From: Symbiodinium natans
Taxonomy: Eukaryota; Sar; Dinophyceae; Suessiales; Symbiodiniaceae
DNA length: 64,000 nt
Assembly (NCBI GenBank): GCA_905221605.1
Contig: CAJNDS010002105.1
Location: forward strand, 546,001 to 610,000
Reading direction: 5' to 3'
Shown: positions 10,730 to 22,003 of the stretch, piece by piece
Position numbering within the stretch: position 1 is the stretch's first letter
How the letters are laid out: the number at the start of each line of letters is the position of its first letter
Position numbers and translations under genes: made by a program
The notes under the pieces: model-generated
What the model was told of the DNA's origin: nothing
Databases searched by the model: none
The model's input: the letters and a program-made list of their open reading frames with translations, nothing else

Positions 10730-12141
10730 GTCTTCTTTGGCGCACAGTTCCAGTTTGGGCCGACCGGCTGCACTTGGCTGCACGCAGATGCGTAGAGCAA
10801 GATGCCTCCGGAATTGCAGGCAGTGAGTCCGCGCTGGGACTTCCACGATCCCCAAGGCTGCCCTCTGTCCGGGCATCCGCTTTGGCGCTGTTCACTGAGA
10901 GACCTGAGTGAATGTTGAGCGGCCTCTGAGCCCGTCGTTCTCGGTGTCGATACACCTCGATACACCTTGTTTTGATTTCATCGTGAGGCAAAATGAACGA
11001 TTGAAGCTCCAGGTTCCTACTGTAGGGAGATGCTAATGACCCTCTACGGCCTCTAGGGCTTCAGGCACATGAAGGCCGATTCGATTGAGGACCCAAATTT
11101 TGGACCAACCGCTTGGAAATAGAGTGGCACCCTCCATACGAGCCCTTCTTGCCCTCTGCCCCCATGGTCTAGGATGAGGCGGGAACCTGAGACACTTGAA
11201 ACAACTCAGGCTCCAAGGCCTCGGCAGATTTTGATCGGATGTGCCATGTCGAAGAGGGTCAGGTCAACTGTTAACTCAGTGGTTGCGAATTTATATAGAG
11301 CACTCTGCGGCAGGATGGGCCATCTAAACCACAGCTCCAGCGTCAGCACCTTCGGCTGCAGCTATTGTCGTTTGGCACGGAAAGCTGCGCCGTCCGATCT
11401 TCAAGAATACACAGAGAGATCGCATGCGTTGAAGCTTTGCCATGCAGGCAGTCAAGATGGCACGTTGGGTCTACCACGGTCTCCTAGGCGCATTTTCTTA
11501 TCCTTGCTGCTGCACGTGTCTCATCAGTAGCCCTTTGCTCTCCATCCTCTCCTCATGTTCTTCCAGGCCTGGCGGCTTGAATCACAGTTCCAGTGTCAGC
11601 ACCCTCGCCTGCAATCAGTCCAGTCGAGGCAATCTGTGTAACTTGGGGGGGGCATCGCCGAGGCAGCTCGGACGGCACCCTCGGCCTTCCCAGGCATGCG
11701 GTCTTCTGCAAACCGGTGCCTTAAAAAAGATGAGGGTGTGATGAGGGTATTTGAGTGCATTACTTCGTGCATGCGTTCCAAAACCAAGCAGCCAACCATC
11801 CCGTTGACAGGCCCGCTCATTTGCAGCACAGCTCCTCTACGGTCAGTGCCTGCGCTTGCACGGTCGTTTTCGCTCTTCCAGGCTTCAGTGCAGCGTAGTT
11901 AGGCCACTATGTGTACCGAGCTTGCTCCTTGCCATTTACCTGCTCCTCGTTTCGCCCAGCTGCACGTCTTTTCCTGGTCTAGCCCAGGCAGCTCAGATGG
12001 AACTCTGGGTCTACCAAGGCCCATTCTAGCCACGTCGCATCTTGGTAGCTGTGATAAGAAGAATTTCACACCTTGAACGATTGATACCTGACAGGTTACT
12101 TGGTCTGAATCACAGCACCTCCAATGTGAGCAACGCGAGTT
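10730..12141 (+). CDS. Tandem-repeat protein (25-residue unit) encoded by alternating micro-exons, partial
   Basis: Nine short exons alternate between two types. Type A: 10730-10779, 11314-11357, 11567-11610, 11811-11857, 12095-12141. Type B: 10820-10856, 11448-11487, 11663-11693, 11988-12018. Every exon follows AG, and every one is followed by GC. Type A codes for GGLNHSSSVSTLA-like peptides and type B for SSDGTLGLPR-like peptides. All junctions are in phase (A ends on T, B starts with GC, giving Cys; B ends on AG and A starts with G, giving Arg), so one A+B pair is 44+31 = 75 nt, a 25-residue repeat. Copies vary mainly at third codon positions: exons 11663 and 11988 differ at eight sites, all synonymous. 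That is strong evidence of coding and of this frame. I recognise no family. The N- and C-terminal parts are not found; upstream 10550-10620 may hold a diverged exon. The shortest inferred intron is 40 nt, unusually short. Confidence 0.72.
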
Positions 12142-14944
12142 GCAGGCACGTCTTTCTGGAGCACCCAGCCGAGATCTGGTTTGTTGTTTGCTGTCCGAAA
12201 GGTGCCAGGTAAAGTGTGGAACGCCGATGTGCATGATGTCCACGGTGCAATAGGATGGCAGAAGATGGAACGCCAGAACAGAGTCAAGCAAGAGACTTCA
12301 ACAGACCATCGCTGCGAAGCGTGCGGTTGTGCGCCAACATCATTCTTGAAGTCCGCTGTCAGCGCAGAATAGAATTTCGTAGGGAATGCGGCTAGAATGC
12401 GGCCGCACAATGCTTACAAAGATTAAGCCAGCGAAAACATGCAAAGATCCATTGGGTCTTATACATAGTCTTACAGTAGGCCATAGTAGGTCACCCAGCT
12501 TACTATAGAGCACGGTGTAAAGGATTTTTCTGTCAGAGTCAGAATGTTCGCAAGTCTAAGGGTAAGTGAAGTGGCCCTATCCGGCGCAGGGCGGCGATGA
12601 ACCGCAGCGCATCAATGGGCAACTCTGCATGCAGCACAGAAGGCAGGCAAAGCTACAAGTACATACATGCCTGTGCATGATATACACATATATATATATG
12701 TATATAGAATTATAAAGATTTAATATAGATACATATACCGTGTATATGTATGTATACGTATATGCATTTACATACACATACACGTCTACATGTACATGTA
12801 CATATACATATGCTAAAGTGTAAATAAATAGAGAGATGTGTATATAAGCTTATTGAGTATACTCTTCAAATCGCAGAACGAAGCCGCCAACTGTTGGCAT
12901 GGATTGTAAACCCAGGCAGCGAGAAAGGAGATGCTACAAGTGCTTTCCTTCGGAGGTCAGGCACTAAGACGTGACAAGTAGGGCGAGACATCGTTGATTG
13001 CTCTTCTGCGTGACGGGCACTGGCCCAGGCAGTTTGCCAGGCGCAGCGGCTCAAATTGCAGCAGCTTGGAAACGAGATGTGTTTTGCAATTCAATGTTTG
13101 ACCTTTGGGTGCAGCACCGCGACCTGAGCCAAATAAGGGTTTGATGGATTTGGATGTGCAATGATGTGCTGCTGTACTATGAGCACTGAGGCACAGGTAG
13201 TGTTGGTGGAGGCGGCCTTGGTGCATTGCAAAGGCTCGGGCTTTCGAAGTCGAAACTAGATCGTGGGGGAGGTCTTTCCGCACGCTCTGGTGAGGCGACT
13301 GGGGCTGGGCATGGGCTCTTCGAGTGGCGGCTCGACTGCAAACCAGCAAGAACATCGCGGCCATCTCCAAGTTGCGGCGATCTTTGTTTACAGCGAAATG
13401 TCATGTAGACATGATAGTTATCAAAGCTGAGCAGCCAGGCCATGTGACCAACGAGGAGGGTCTCAGGCACGCGGCATGCGGGAAGGGGCGGGAGCATGCA
13501 GCAACCAGCACATGATTGACGATTCGCTTGACGAGCACAAGAGATGAGGCAACATTGTTTACACAGACTGCTTTCTCTGGGGATGGCTCTGATCTGAGAT
13601 CTGGATTCTCAGGCCACTGGGTTTATACCGTGGCACATCCAATGCCAGTGCCTTGCCTGAAGTTTGTCACGGTGCGTAAACTTTGTCGGGGCATCACGAA
13701 CGTAGAGCACAGCCTGGAAGCTCCATGAAGGTTTAGGGTTTAGGGTTTAGGGTAGTGTTTGCACGCGCAATTGACGGAGGCAGTGTGGTCGAATCGGAGG
13801 GCATGAGGAGACTGGGTGTGTTCTGGATGTGGGTACACCAGTGCGCTATTTCTCGAAAGTTCCTCACAGAACATAGCCGCAGCCCCTCGCAGGAAGATTG
13901 CCTTCAACCGGAGCTGCTCGAACTTCAGCAACTTTAGCTGTACGTCCTTCGCTGACTTCAATCAGAAGCATGGGTGGCATGCCTGCAACTTGCACATTCG
14001 GTGCTTCGTAGGCCTCTTCAGAAGGCGAGTTGAAGGGGGAGGTTGTGAGGTTGACCTGGATGAGATATACGATGCCAGAGCAGAACGAGCAGACATGATC
14101 CCAGAAGTCCGTGAGGCTTGGTGGTGTGGCGACACCATCCTTCCTCCAATTCCTTGCCACGGTGCACGATGCAGGAATCAAGGCATGCCGAGGCAACCGC
14201 CCACGGAAATTACAGAGCATCCAGGACGGCGAGTCACGTGTTCGGCTGGTTTCGCAAGTGTCCCACAATGTGCACACTATGGGTTATGGCAGTAAGGGTA
14301 CTTAAAGTTATAAGATACAAGAAGGACCGGTGCCCCGAAAGGTCCGCACTCTCGTCAAGGTAATTTTGGCAGCCTTTCATTTCCTTAAGCTGGCCAGCTT
14401 GGCCATGGTCCCACTATGAGTTCTGTCGTATGATGTTGGCAGAAATGTCTTAACATGTGTTTACATCAGTTTTACCTCCGATTTGTCGTTAGCAGATGTT
14501 CACACACTCCAGACCCAGCCTACGATTAAACCAAATGCACATACTTCAACATATGGGTTCACATCCTTGGCATCAGAAAACATGTCCCGCTCTCTTCGCC
14601 AGGAGAGAGAGCAGCTGGATGAAGCCTTCAGCAATATTCATGAAGTTGATGACATGGATGGATTTGACCGCATGTCGTACCACTCATCGCAAGAGATGGG
14701 CAAGGCCAGCAACGGTGTTTCTGGATGTGCTTCTTCGACTTCAGAGAGACGTGCTTGAACAGTTTATGTCCGCCAGGCGTCTGTGTTTGAGATGATCACA
14801 GCGTCTGGATCTGTTACTTTGTCCACTCGGCTGCTTGGAATCATGTTCAGCGGCAGGGGGTAGCAATAGTGCTCACGAACATTCTCGTGGATGAGGGTTA
14901 ATGCAGTTCATGCAGCATTGTTGTTGAAGTGGCGGGTTGCTCAG
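12142..14944. other. Unassigned stretch with AT microsatellite and a short telomere-like array
   Basis: About 12680-12850 is an AT/GTAT microsatellite. Positions 13731-13753 hold three TTTAGGG units. Around 14043-14130 the plus strand reads EVDLDEIYDARAERADMI, which looks like protein but has no recognised relative. No complete gene could be built. Confidence 0.4.
13731..13753. repeat. Short telomere-like array (TTTAGGG)3
   Basis: Three perfect units in tandem on the + strand, flanked by unique sequence; too short to be a chromosome end. Confidence 0.9.
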
Positions 14945-15075
14945 GTGCTTGAAGACCCAAGCCGCCTGGCAACGCTCACTTATCGAGCAGCAGAGGTGCA
15001 TTGGCCGTGTGTTGCATGGCTTGGCTTCGAAGTCTTGGGTTGCCTGGCGTCGCCAGGTGCTTGCTGGGCCTTGTG
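14945..15075 (+). CDS. Exon with Sfi1-like Trp/Arg helical repeat
   Basis: After an AG at 14943-14944 the plus strand reads AWQRSLIEQQRCIGRVLH followed by GLASKSWVAWRRQVLAG. The spacing of Trp, Leu and Arg (W-x2-W-R-R) is like the centrin-binding helical repeat of Sfi1 and of many long helical dinoflagellate proteins. Coding-like but unassigned peptides nearby, such as RDMEGEEADLQGRKISIIV at about 15270, might belong to the same gene. The gene's limits cannot be set from the sequence alone. Confidence 0.4.
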
Positions 15076-16830
15076 TCGCGGAAGCTCCACCAAGCAGAGG
15101 AAAAGACTCGTGTGGATATTGCTGTCAGTGAGGACCAGCGTGAGCTGTCAATTGGCCCCATTCATTAAATCGCATCGGCATGCGCTTGCCATGTATATGT
15201 GAGCAGTGGGCAGCATATGCTCCACAACTCAGCCTCCGAGGCTACGGAACTTTCGCAAGATAGTTACGCGGGACATGGAGGGTGAGGAAGCTGACCTTCA
15301 AGGGCGGAAAATCAGCATCATCGTCGTGGAGACTTCTCCAACAATTCGAGCAGAGGTGGCACAATTGTGTCAGTTGCTGGAGCCACTTTGCCTTGATTAT
15401 TTTGACGTGGTTGCAGGGCAGAGCGTTTACATAAGGCACCAGAATCACAGAACATTCTTGAAGGCTTGTGGCTGCAACATGAGAGGCTTGGGTAAAGCAA
15501 GCATGCTACAGGCGAGGCAGTTCAGGGGCTGTAGGCATGTTTCAAGGTACATGGTGGGGTGTACGGATGTCACGAAAGCTAGCCCCTTTGGAGCTTGTGG
15601 GAGTTTGTTTACAACCTTCTTGTTTTGGGACACATAGGACTTGAGGGGCTTCGTCCCTGATACATCAGGGATTTAAGGTGTCGGGGGGGGGAGGTTGCCT
15701 CGTTTCTGGATTCTGGATTTGGGGGCGGTTTCCCTGGACCCCTCAGCATGGCAAGGGCTGGAGTTTCAGGATTTGGCAGCGATACTTTCTGGACAATGGC
15801 GTGCTTGCAGCTGTATAGTAAATAGTAAATAATTCGTGCGAGGCTTGATCTAGCAATGTATCGGTTTTCGGGGCGAGTGAGTTCGCAGTTTGCGTGCTGG
15901 CGCGCTCAATCCAGTGCACGGGCGAGGTGCAAGCATCATGACGGCGTTGTGCAAGCACGCCAAAAATTGATCGACACCCCCCGCCCCCCCTCCCATGCGC
16001 ACATGCGGATGGAAGGAGCCACCTTCTTGCTGTAAGTAGTTGTCGCTGCCACTACTGCAGCTAGGCCATGTCTTGGAGCTGATCCAAGGTATCAGTGCAC
16101 CACTTTTGGCAGCTTGAAAGCTGCAGCTGCAGCCATCAGCAACATCATGGAGAGTGCTGGAAGCTCTGCTCAATGAAACCTACTTTGCGCTGCACTGCGA
16201 AAGGCTTCAGGTTAGTGGAAGTAGGTTCTGCGTGTTTTCGACATCTGACAATTCACGTCACTTGCCTTGCCGGAGGCTGGCGGAAGAATGGGCATGACTG
16301 TGTCGGTTGCTGCTGTGACTTAAGGCAAGAAATCGGCGGAATCTCCAACGTTCCTGGTGTTGTTGGGAACTGCTTGGCTGGACCGCGACCTTCCTGTGCA
16401 GTTCAAGCAGGCACAAGGGGGGGGCAACAAGGAAGAACCTCATGACATCATCTCTAGCTGCCTCTAGCTTGGCCCCCTGCATGCGAATCCTAACTCAGCT
16501 TTTCGCCCCGAGCTTCCCTGAATCTTGCAGGAGCCTGTGTATGTGACCCTAGCAAGTCGCACAGAGGAGCTGGAAATGGCCACTTTGGCATATATTCTTA
16601 TTTCGGGCTCTTTCTTTTGGGTTAGGGTCGGGTCAAAAAGGGGAAGCGGATTCTGCATGCTGCATGCTTATATTGGAGGCAGTATCGGTCATGAGGTTGG
16701 AAGTGAGCTCTGTGCCTCCAGTGACGACCAAATTCGGCTTCTCCTGAAGGACAGAGGCAGGGCAAGAAAATGCAGCCGAGCTGGGGTTCTAAGAACTTTG
16801 CACGTTCTCTGCTCTGCTTTGCCAGGCATC

Positions 16831-16912
16831 CGGGAGTATTTGCTGCATCCATTGTCGCTGGAAGACCTGCGACGCACAGCAGAAGCCGCCTTGCAGCGGC
16901 GATGGGCCGAGG
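16831..16912 (+). CDS. Exon resembling the C-terminal end of a response-regulator receiver domain
   Basis: After the AG at 16825-16826 the reading IREYLLHPLSLEDLRRTAE then AALQRRWAE resembles the end of a receiver domain, where a conserved Lys-Pro (here His-Pro) precedes the last helix (usual form YLVKPLSLEELRRAV). It lies 320 nt upstream of the first protein-kinase exon on the same strand, and some dinoflagellate kinases carry receiver-like domains, so it may be the N-terminal part of that gene. The Asp-bearing part of a receiver was not found, and the conserved Lys is replaced by His, so phosphorelay function is doubtful. Confidence 0.3.
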
Positions 16913-17233
16913 TGGGTTTGATACAGGGTGCAGAAACAGATCTGCTACAGAAACAGATCTGTTCGCAACCAAAGAAGAACACAAGGCAAGAAGAAGGTTG
17001 CGCTTCATGTCTCTGTTGTGTGTCTCTGTGTGTGTGTGTGTGTCATGGTATCTGTGGTGAGCGATAGTGGGCAGGGCAGCTGGTAGTTGAACATTCCGTT
17101 GCTGGGGAAAGTCCCGCCACTTCGGCCTCTTAATTGCCCACCCCGACCCCCGCGGTCTATGGCTTCGTACACGTAGATTACCTAGGTGAGCTTTGCATGC
17201 TTCCGAGCCTGAGCCTGTCCTGCGATAGAGCAG

Positions 17234-19315
17234 GAGTTCCTGGTCTGCGAGACTCTTGGCCGGGGGTCATCTGGAGTGGTGCACAGGGTGAAGCGCCTTC
17301 GCGATGGTCGAATCTTCGCCATGAAGGCTTGACATCTGGCAGTGAGCATGCTGGTGCAGAGCTTTGCGCTTCTAGCTTTTGCTGCAGGAGGTGCCGACAC
17401 GCCTGCTTCGCGAGAAGGATCGTCAAAGCTTGCTGCAAGAGGTGCCTCGTGGCATCGGCTGGCAACAAGCCGCTGCCCTCCACTGCTCTGACTTAGCATG
17501 AGAGCTGCACTGACCCTGTTCCGACATTGCCACTGCGCTTGTGCACTTGTGCAGGTGGCGCTCATGCAGAAGATGTCTTGGCCTACAATCGTTTCCTTAA
17601 CGAGCGCTTGGGAGAACAGGCGCCGCCCGTTTTTCATGAGAGGTCGGCTTGCCTCCAATAGACGAGTCTCCACACGGGCACTTTCGGACCTGAAATATTC
17701 TTCCAGGCAGCAGCGCCTGCACTACATGGCCCCTTGCCTTCACGAAAGTGATGCATCCCCATTGCCATGACTTGTCAGACTTGCCACGTCATACACTCAT
17801 GACCATGCTGCGATCGCCCGTGCCAGCACCCGCGGCCCCACCAAGGTAATGCCCTTCATGGAGGGTGGTTCTTTGAAGAGCCGTATCTCTTCAGCCCTTG
17901 TGGGTGATGCAGAAGGCCCTTGCATGCCCTTGCCGGATGTATGCCTGGCATCCGTGTGAGTCTGCGGAGGTGCTGACCCTCTGACACGAAGCACCTCCAG
18001 CTTTAGCATACGCACTGGCCTGAGAACTCGCCTTGGGGCCCAGTTGCTTACCCCAGCTCCTCTTGATTCAGGCGAGAAGCACTTGGGAGCTTGGTATCTT
18101 CAATGCCTCCATGGCGTGGCATACCTGCATATGCAGGGAGTGCTGCACAGAGACATCAAGCCAGAGGCTTGTCCTTAAATTAAGAAAAGCGCTGCTCAAG
18201 GAACCGGTAGGCACTCCAAGTCCAGCAGATGACTCGGGATGACAGCTGCATGTTGTGTTTAGAAGACAAGATCCGTCAGAGGGCGATCCGGAGCATGCTT
18301 TTGGTAATTTGAGACGCAACTCTAAGGACAACTTGCTTTTGGGGCAAGGTGGTGTGTGTCTTCAGTGCTTCGGCTGAGCTTTGAAGCTTCAGTCATTTGG
18401 CGATCGGTGAGAGTCAGTGTGCTTCAAGCCCGCCAGCAGCACAGGCTTGGCGATTTTGGCAGTGCAATGCGGTTGCCTGGAAAGGGCCCGCATCCCCAGA
18501 AGGCACGGTTTGGAAAACTTGCGGCTATAATTAATAGCATAGAAATGCATAGAACATAATATTGTATAATATACTATTACTATTCTTATAACACAGAATA
18601 TTATGATAAGATTCACGAAGCAGAATTCGGATGCCCTGGTCCGAAGTCCAGGATGCATACGTGGAGGCGCCCATCACGACTCCTCTTTATTCTGCCCCTG
18701 AGGCAGGACGAGGGAGCACGTCTCTACCAGAACAGGGTGATTCTAAGACTTCCGCAAAGCAGGGGAGGCTTAACGTTGAAAGAATGTATGTTTCTTCTCG
18801 GCGAACTCCAAAAAAGAAACGAACGAAAACACAAGCACTAATCAGGAATGTCGCTTGTCTCCCAGAAGGAACTGCCAAGTGCACCATGGATACCGAGCAC
18901 AAAATATTCTACAAGAAAGACAAACGCCACAAACGGTCAGGTTTGATGCTTTCTACACTTGTTTCTGCAACCATTGAAAGCAGCAGCCAACCGCTCATGA
19001 AGTTGATTGACAGTACCAATATCTTTCTGAGCCATTCTGCATCCAGAAGTACAAAGTCACCACTGAAAGAATCATGCAGCCAACTTCATGTGCAAGCAGC
19101 ATCTTTTTTTGAAAGCCATGATGAGTGGTATCGTGGTGCCAAACACTAAACCCAAAACCCTCAACCCTAAACCCGAGGCAAAAAAAACCCGAGGGAAATA
19201 AAAAACACCTAAGCCCTAATCCCTAAACCCTCCGTCGGCACCAGCCCAGGTGGCAAAGTCCCAGCGCACCTCGGCAGCTTCCGACATGTGGTCGGTGGGC
19301 GCCACATTCTACGAG
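17234..19315 (+). CDS. Serine/threonine protein kinase catalytic domain, multi-exon, partial
   Basis: The kinase subdomains appear in order across small exons: Gly loop and catalytic Lys, LGRGSSGVVHR then IFAMK (17234-17326, GC donor); REKDRQSLLQE with the helix-C Glu (17388-17441, GT); VALMQKMSWPTIVSL (17555-17619, GC); a 22-nt exon QQRLHYM (17707-17728, GC); hinge VMPFMEGGSLKSRI (17846-17903, GT); WYLQCLHGVAYLHMQG then HRDIKPE (18072-18166, GC); LGDFGSA (from about 18418); TPLYSAPE (18652-18702, GC); VAKSQRTSAASDMWSVG then ATFYE (19250-19315, GC). Most junctions join in phase, for example APE-VAK. HRDIKP marks a Ser/Thr kinase; the hinge and GRGSSG loop recall NEK-like or MAPKK-like kinases but the subfamily is not settled. 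The Asn of the HRDxKxxN loop is not seen: the next exon reads SVLQARQQ where NVLL is expected. The last subdomains (X-XI) were not found downstream. Confidence 0.85.
19145..19231. repeat. Degenerate telomere-like array in reverse orientation (CCCTAAA)n
   Basis: Imperfect CCCTAAA units separated by an A-rich spacer. The array lies between kinase exons TPLYSAPE (ending 18702) and VAKSQRTS (starting 19250), whose reading frames join exactly across it, so it is intronic. It is the only array in the window on the opposite strand to the others. Confidence 0.9.
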
Positions 19316-21871
19316 GCTTGGGAGCCAGAAGGGGCGGCCTGAGTCCGACATCGCCTGTGTTGCATGTTGTGGGTCCAGGCCATTACCTTGCAAACGTTGG
19401 CTCCTCCCCGCTTCGCTGGGCCACAGGCTTCTCTGTCCACAGCTTGCGCATGGGTCTAGCGCACTCTTCGTGCGTTCTAATGCTGCTTCTGCAAGCAAAG
19501 CTTCTCCATGCAGGAACTTGGCTCCTGGCTTGCAAGCTTGGCCGACTCTTTGTCTGTGCAGAGCATCAGCACAGTGGCAACAGGCTGTGCCATGTTGCAG
19601 GTCGTTGGCAGGTCGTGTTTTGAAAGGCTTTCCTTGGTCGGCTGTTGGTTCGCAAGCTATTGTTGGCAAGCTCTTCGCCTGCACCGCTGAAACAATGTAT
19701 GGATACATGCATGGAGACTGGCGCAGTTTTTCTTGGACCTTGAAGCGTAGCAGCTGCACATGGCTCCACTGTTTCGATGAGCACAAGTGTGTCCCCCCCC
19801 GGAAACTGCATCCTCTCCATGCCGAACGTCTCCTGAACTAAACTAAAGTTCTCGTTGAAGAGTCCACTTCGAGCATGCCGCATCAAGTGCTGTGATACAA
19901 GCATCACGGGATGCCGCAGAATTCAGGCATGGCTGGTTCAATCGCATCAGCGCACCCGCGATTCCAGCACGTGCGATTCGCAGGGTGTTCAAACACGTTT
20001 GGTTGCAACACACGCATTGCATGGTTTCCTGCCCAACACCGCCTTTCCAGTTACCTTCTCATTGTTGGTTAGGGTCTGCAATCTACGTAAAAGCGGTCAT
20101 CTTCCATTACAGGGACGGATGTCTCATTCCCGATCTTGTTGAGCCAAGGTTTTGGCATCCCACCCACCCTTCCGGGTGTTCAACCCACTTACTGCTTTGT
20201 CTTCTTTTAGAGTTTGCCGTCTTTGACTTCGGTTGTGCCAGCACCAACCAAGACTTCCACTGGTTCCGTCCAGGCAACGCATCGCCTTCCAGTTCGTCGC
20301 CCGCAGCTCCATCATATGACCTTCGCAAAGCCTTGGAGGCTCCTTTTCTGATGTCTAGGTGCACTTTGGTGCCGCAAGAGGGGGTTCGTTGTCTTCTGAC
20401 AGCCTTTGCTTATTCTGCACGCTGCATATTCTGAATCATGCAGGCACTCGAGCTCACCGCAGGATGCCTACCTTCCTTTGCATATGGCCAGCATGGCCCA
20501 TATGACACATGCATGGTCGATGGTTGAACTGTTGAACTGTTGAACCTGCAAGCTCTAGATTCTTGCATTCTTGTCGGGAGAGATTTGGGAGCTTTGGACT
20601 ACAACTGCTGCGCAGGAATTGCGACCGACTACGACTTCCGAGAGCAAGGCAAGCTGGAGGAGCCTCCGGCGCTGCAAAACCCACGTGCGCTCGGCAACAG
20701 CACGGGCTGAAATCTGTCCATGTGTGCACATGTCATCACTCCCCCTTTCGATTGAAGGAGATTCTTTGCGTGCCTTTCGAACAACGACCGTGCGCTGCCG
20801 CAATTCTAGCAGACAGACCTGGACTCAGCAATGCTGACGGTTGCTCACTTCATCGCTGAAAAAATGCTCGCTTCTTCAGGTGTGTTGCTAGCCATTTTCC
20901 ATCATTTTCCATACGAAGCAAGAAACTCGCAGAATTCCCCAACCAGCCCAACTGAGCCAAGCCCAGGAGAGAACTTGTCCGTGCTGCGATCCTCATTGGT
21001 GTTGTCAAAGTCAACCAGCCATGACGCACAGACTCACTTCAAGGACTGTGGAAAGATTGAGGGAGGGATAGCCGTCTACTAGTGGGTACACAGCCCTGCC
21101 ACGACGCCATTTTCTTTGTTTGCAACCATCGTTGTGAAAAAGAGTGTCGCTTGCTGGTTGTCGTACGTGCTGTGCCAGGAGACGAACAGAATGTTGAGAA
21201 AGTCTTTGGCTGCTCAAGGGGGTTCAACTTCCTTGGTTCAGCAGCTGTGAACGTCTACAGCCCGGCTGCAAGATTTTTTAAACGCACGCAGAAGGCGTCC
21301 GTCCATTGCAATCATTTGCACGCAGAAGGTGGTTCAACTCCTTTCAACCTTGTTGAGCCCACTTCCCCTTCCACGTCGGCACTGCCTGCATCATGCGGTT
21401 CAAGCTTGGATCAGTCGAGATTGAAGACTGGCAGCATGGACACTGAAGCAGTCCTGCAGACTTTACCTTCAAAGTGCCTGGTGTGGAGACTTCGAGAAAT
21501 TCATTTCAAGATTCTTAAGACAGAACAGGACAGATCTGGCACGTGTCCCAAGAGTTGGACCCGCGTCTATTTATAGCACCGGATGCCGTGTTCATCGTGC
21601 TTCCGTTTCACAGTCGAGTTTAGTGTCGTGGGACGATCATGTGCGGTAGATAGCAACGCAATTGCAGCCAAAACTGGTAGAAGTGCAAACTGCCAGGGGC
21701 AAGTTCTTCCCAAGGCAACCGCCACAGCTGACCTGCGTGGCAGTCATTGGCCGCCCTTTAACCAGCTAACGAGCTGACAGCTTCCTGTGTAAGGACGTCT
21801 CGGAGGCGAGCCGAATCTCCGAGAGGTTAAGTTGGCAGTGTGGGCAGACCGCAGCGCAGCAAGTTGCAAAG
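19316..21871. other. Unassigned stretch downstream of the kinase
   Basis: It should contain the last kinase exons. A reading VATGCAML at about 19573-19600 resembles the start of subdomain X, but its splice phase does not fit the preceding exon. An open frame at 21082-21576 (164 residues) includes LVWRLREIHFKILKTEQD but matches no family I know. Nothing else could be supported. Confidence 0.35.
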
Positions 21872-22003
21872 GCACATATGGGGGTTGCCCAACAGGGGTA
21901 CCCTTTCGTGGGGGGTTCCAATGCTAAAGTTACGAAAGGACATCGTATGCTGGGAGTCTGTAGCGGGGTACCCTTTTTTGGGACACGCCCTCATATGGCC
22001 CAT
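21872..22003. repeat. Imperfect foldback element, about 130 bp
   Basis: The left arm (about 21872-21910), starting GGCACATATGGGGG and containing GGGGTACCCTTT, is the imperfect inverse of the right arm (about 21964-22003), which contains GGGGTACCC and ends CCTCATATGGCC. Arms are about 35 bp and roughly three-quarters identical. No ORF is inside. It could be a small non-autonomous inverted-repeat element or a decayed hairpin. Confidence 0.5.

Noticed and set aside
12241-12290. A fifth B-type micro-exon after the last A exon
   Set aside because: GCAGAAGATGGAACG at about 12259 resembles a B exon at the base level, but it lacks a preceding AG, the translated peptide is not conserved, and the following donor does not fit.
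19573-19600. Kinase subdomain X exon (VATGCAML)
   Set aside because: Attractive in position, but no canonical or GC/GA splice pair gives the required phase from the exon ending at 19315.
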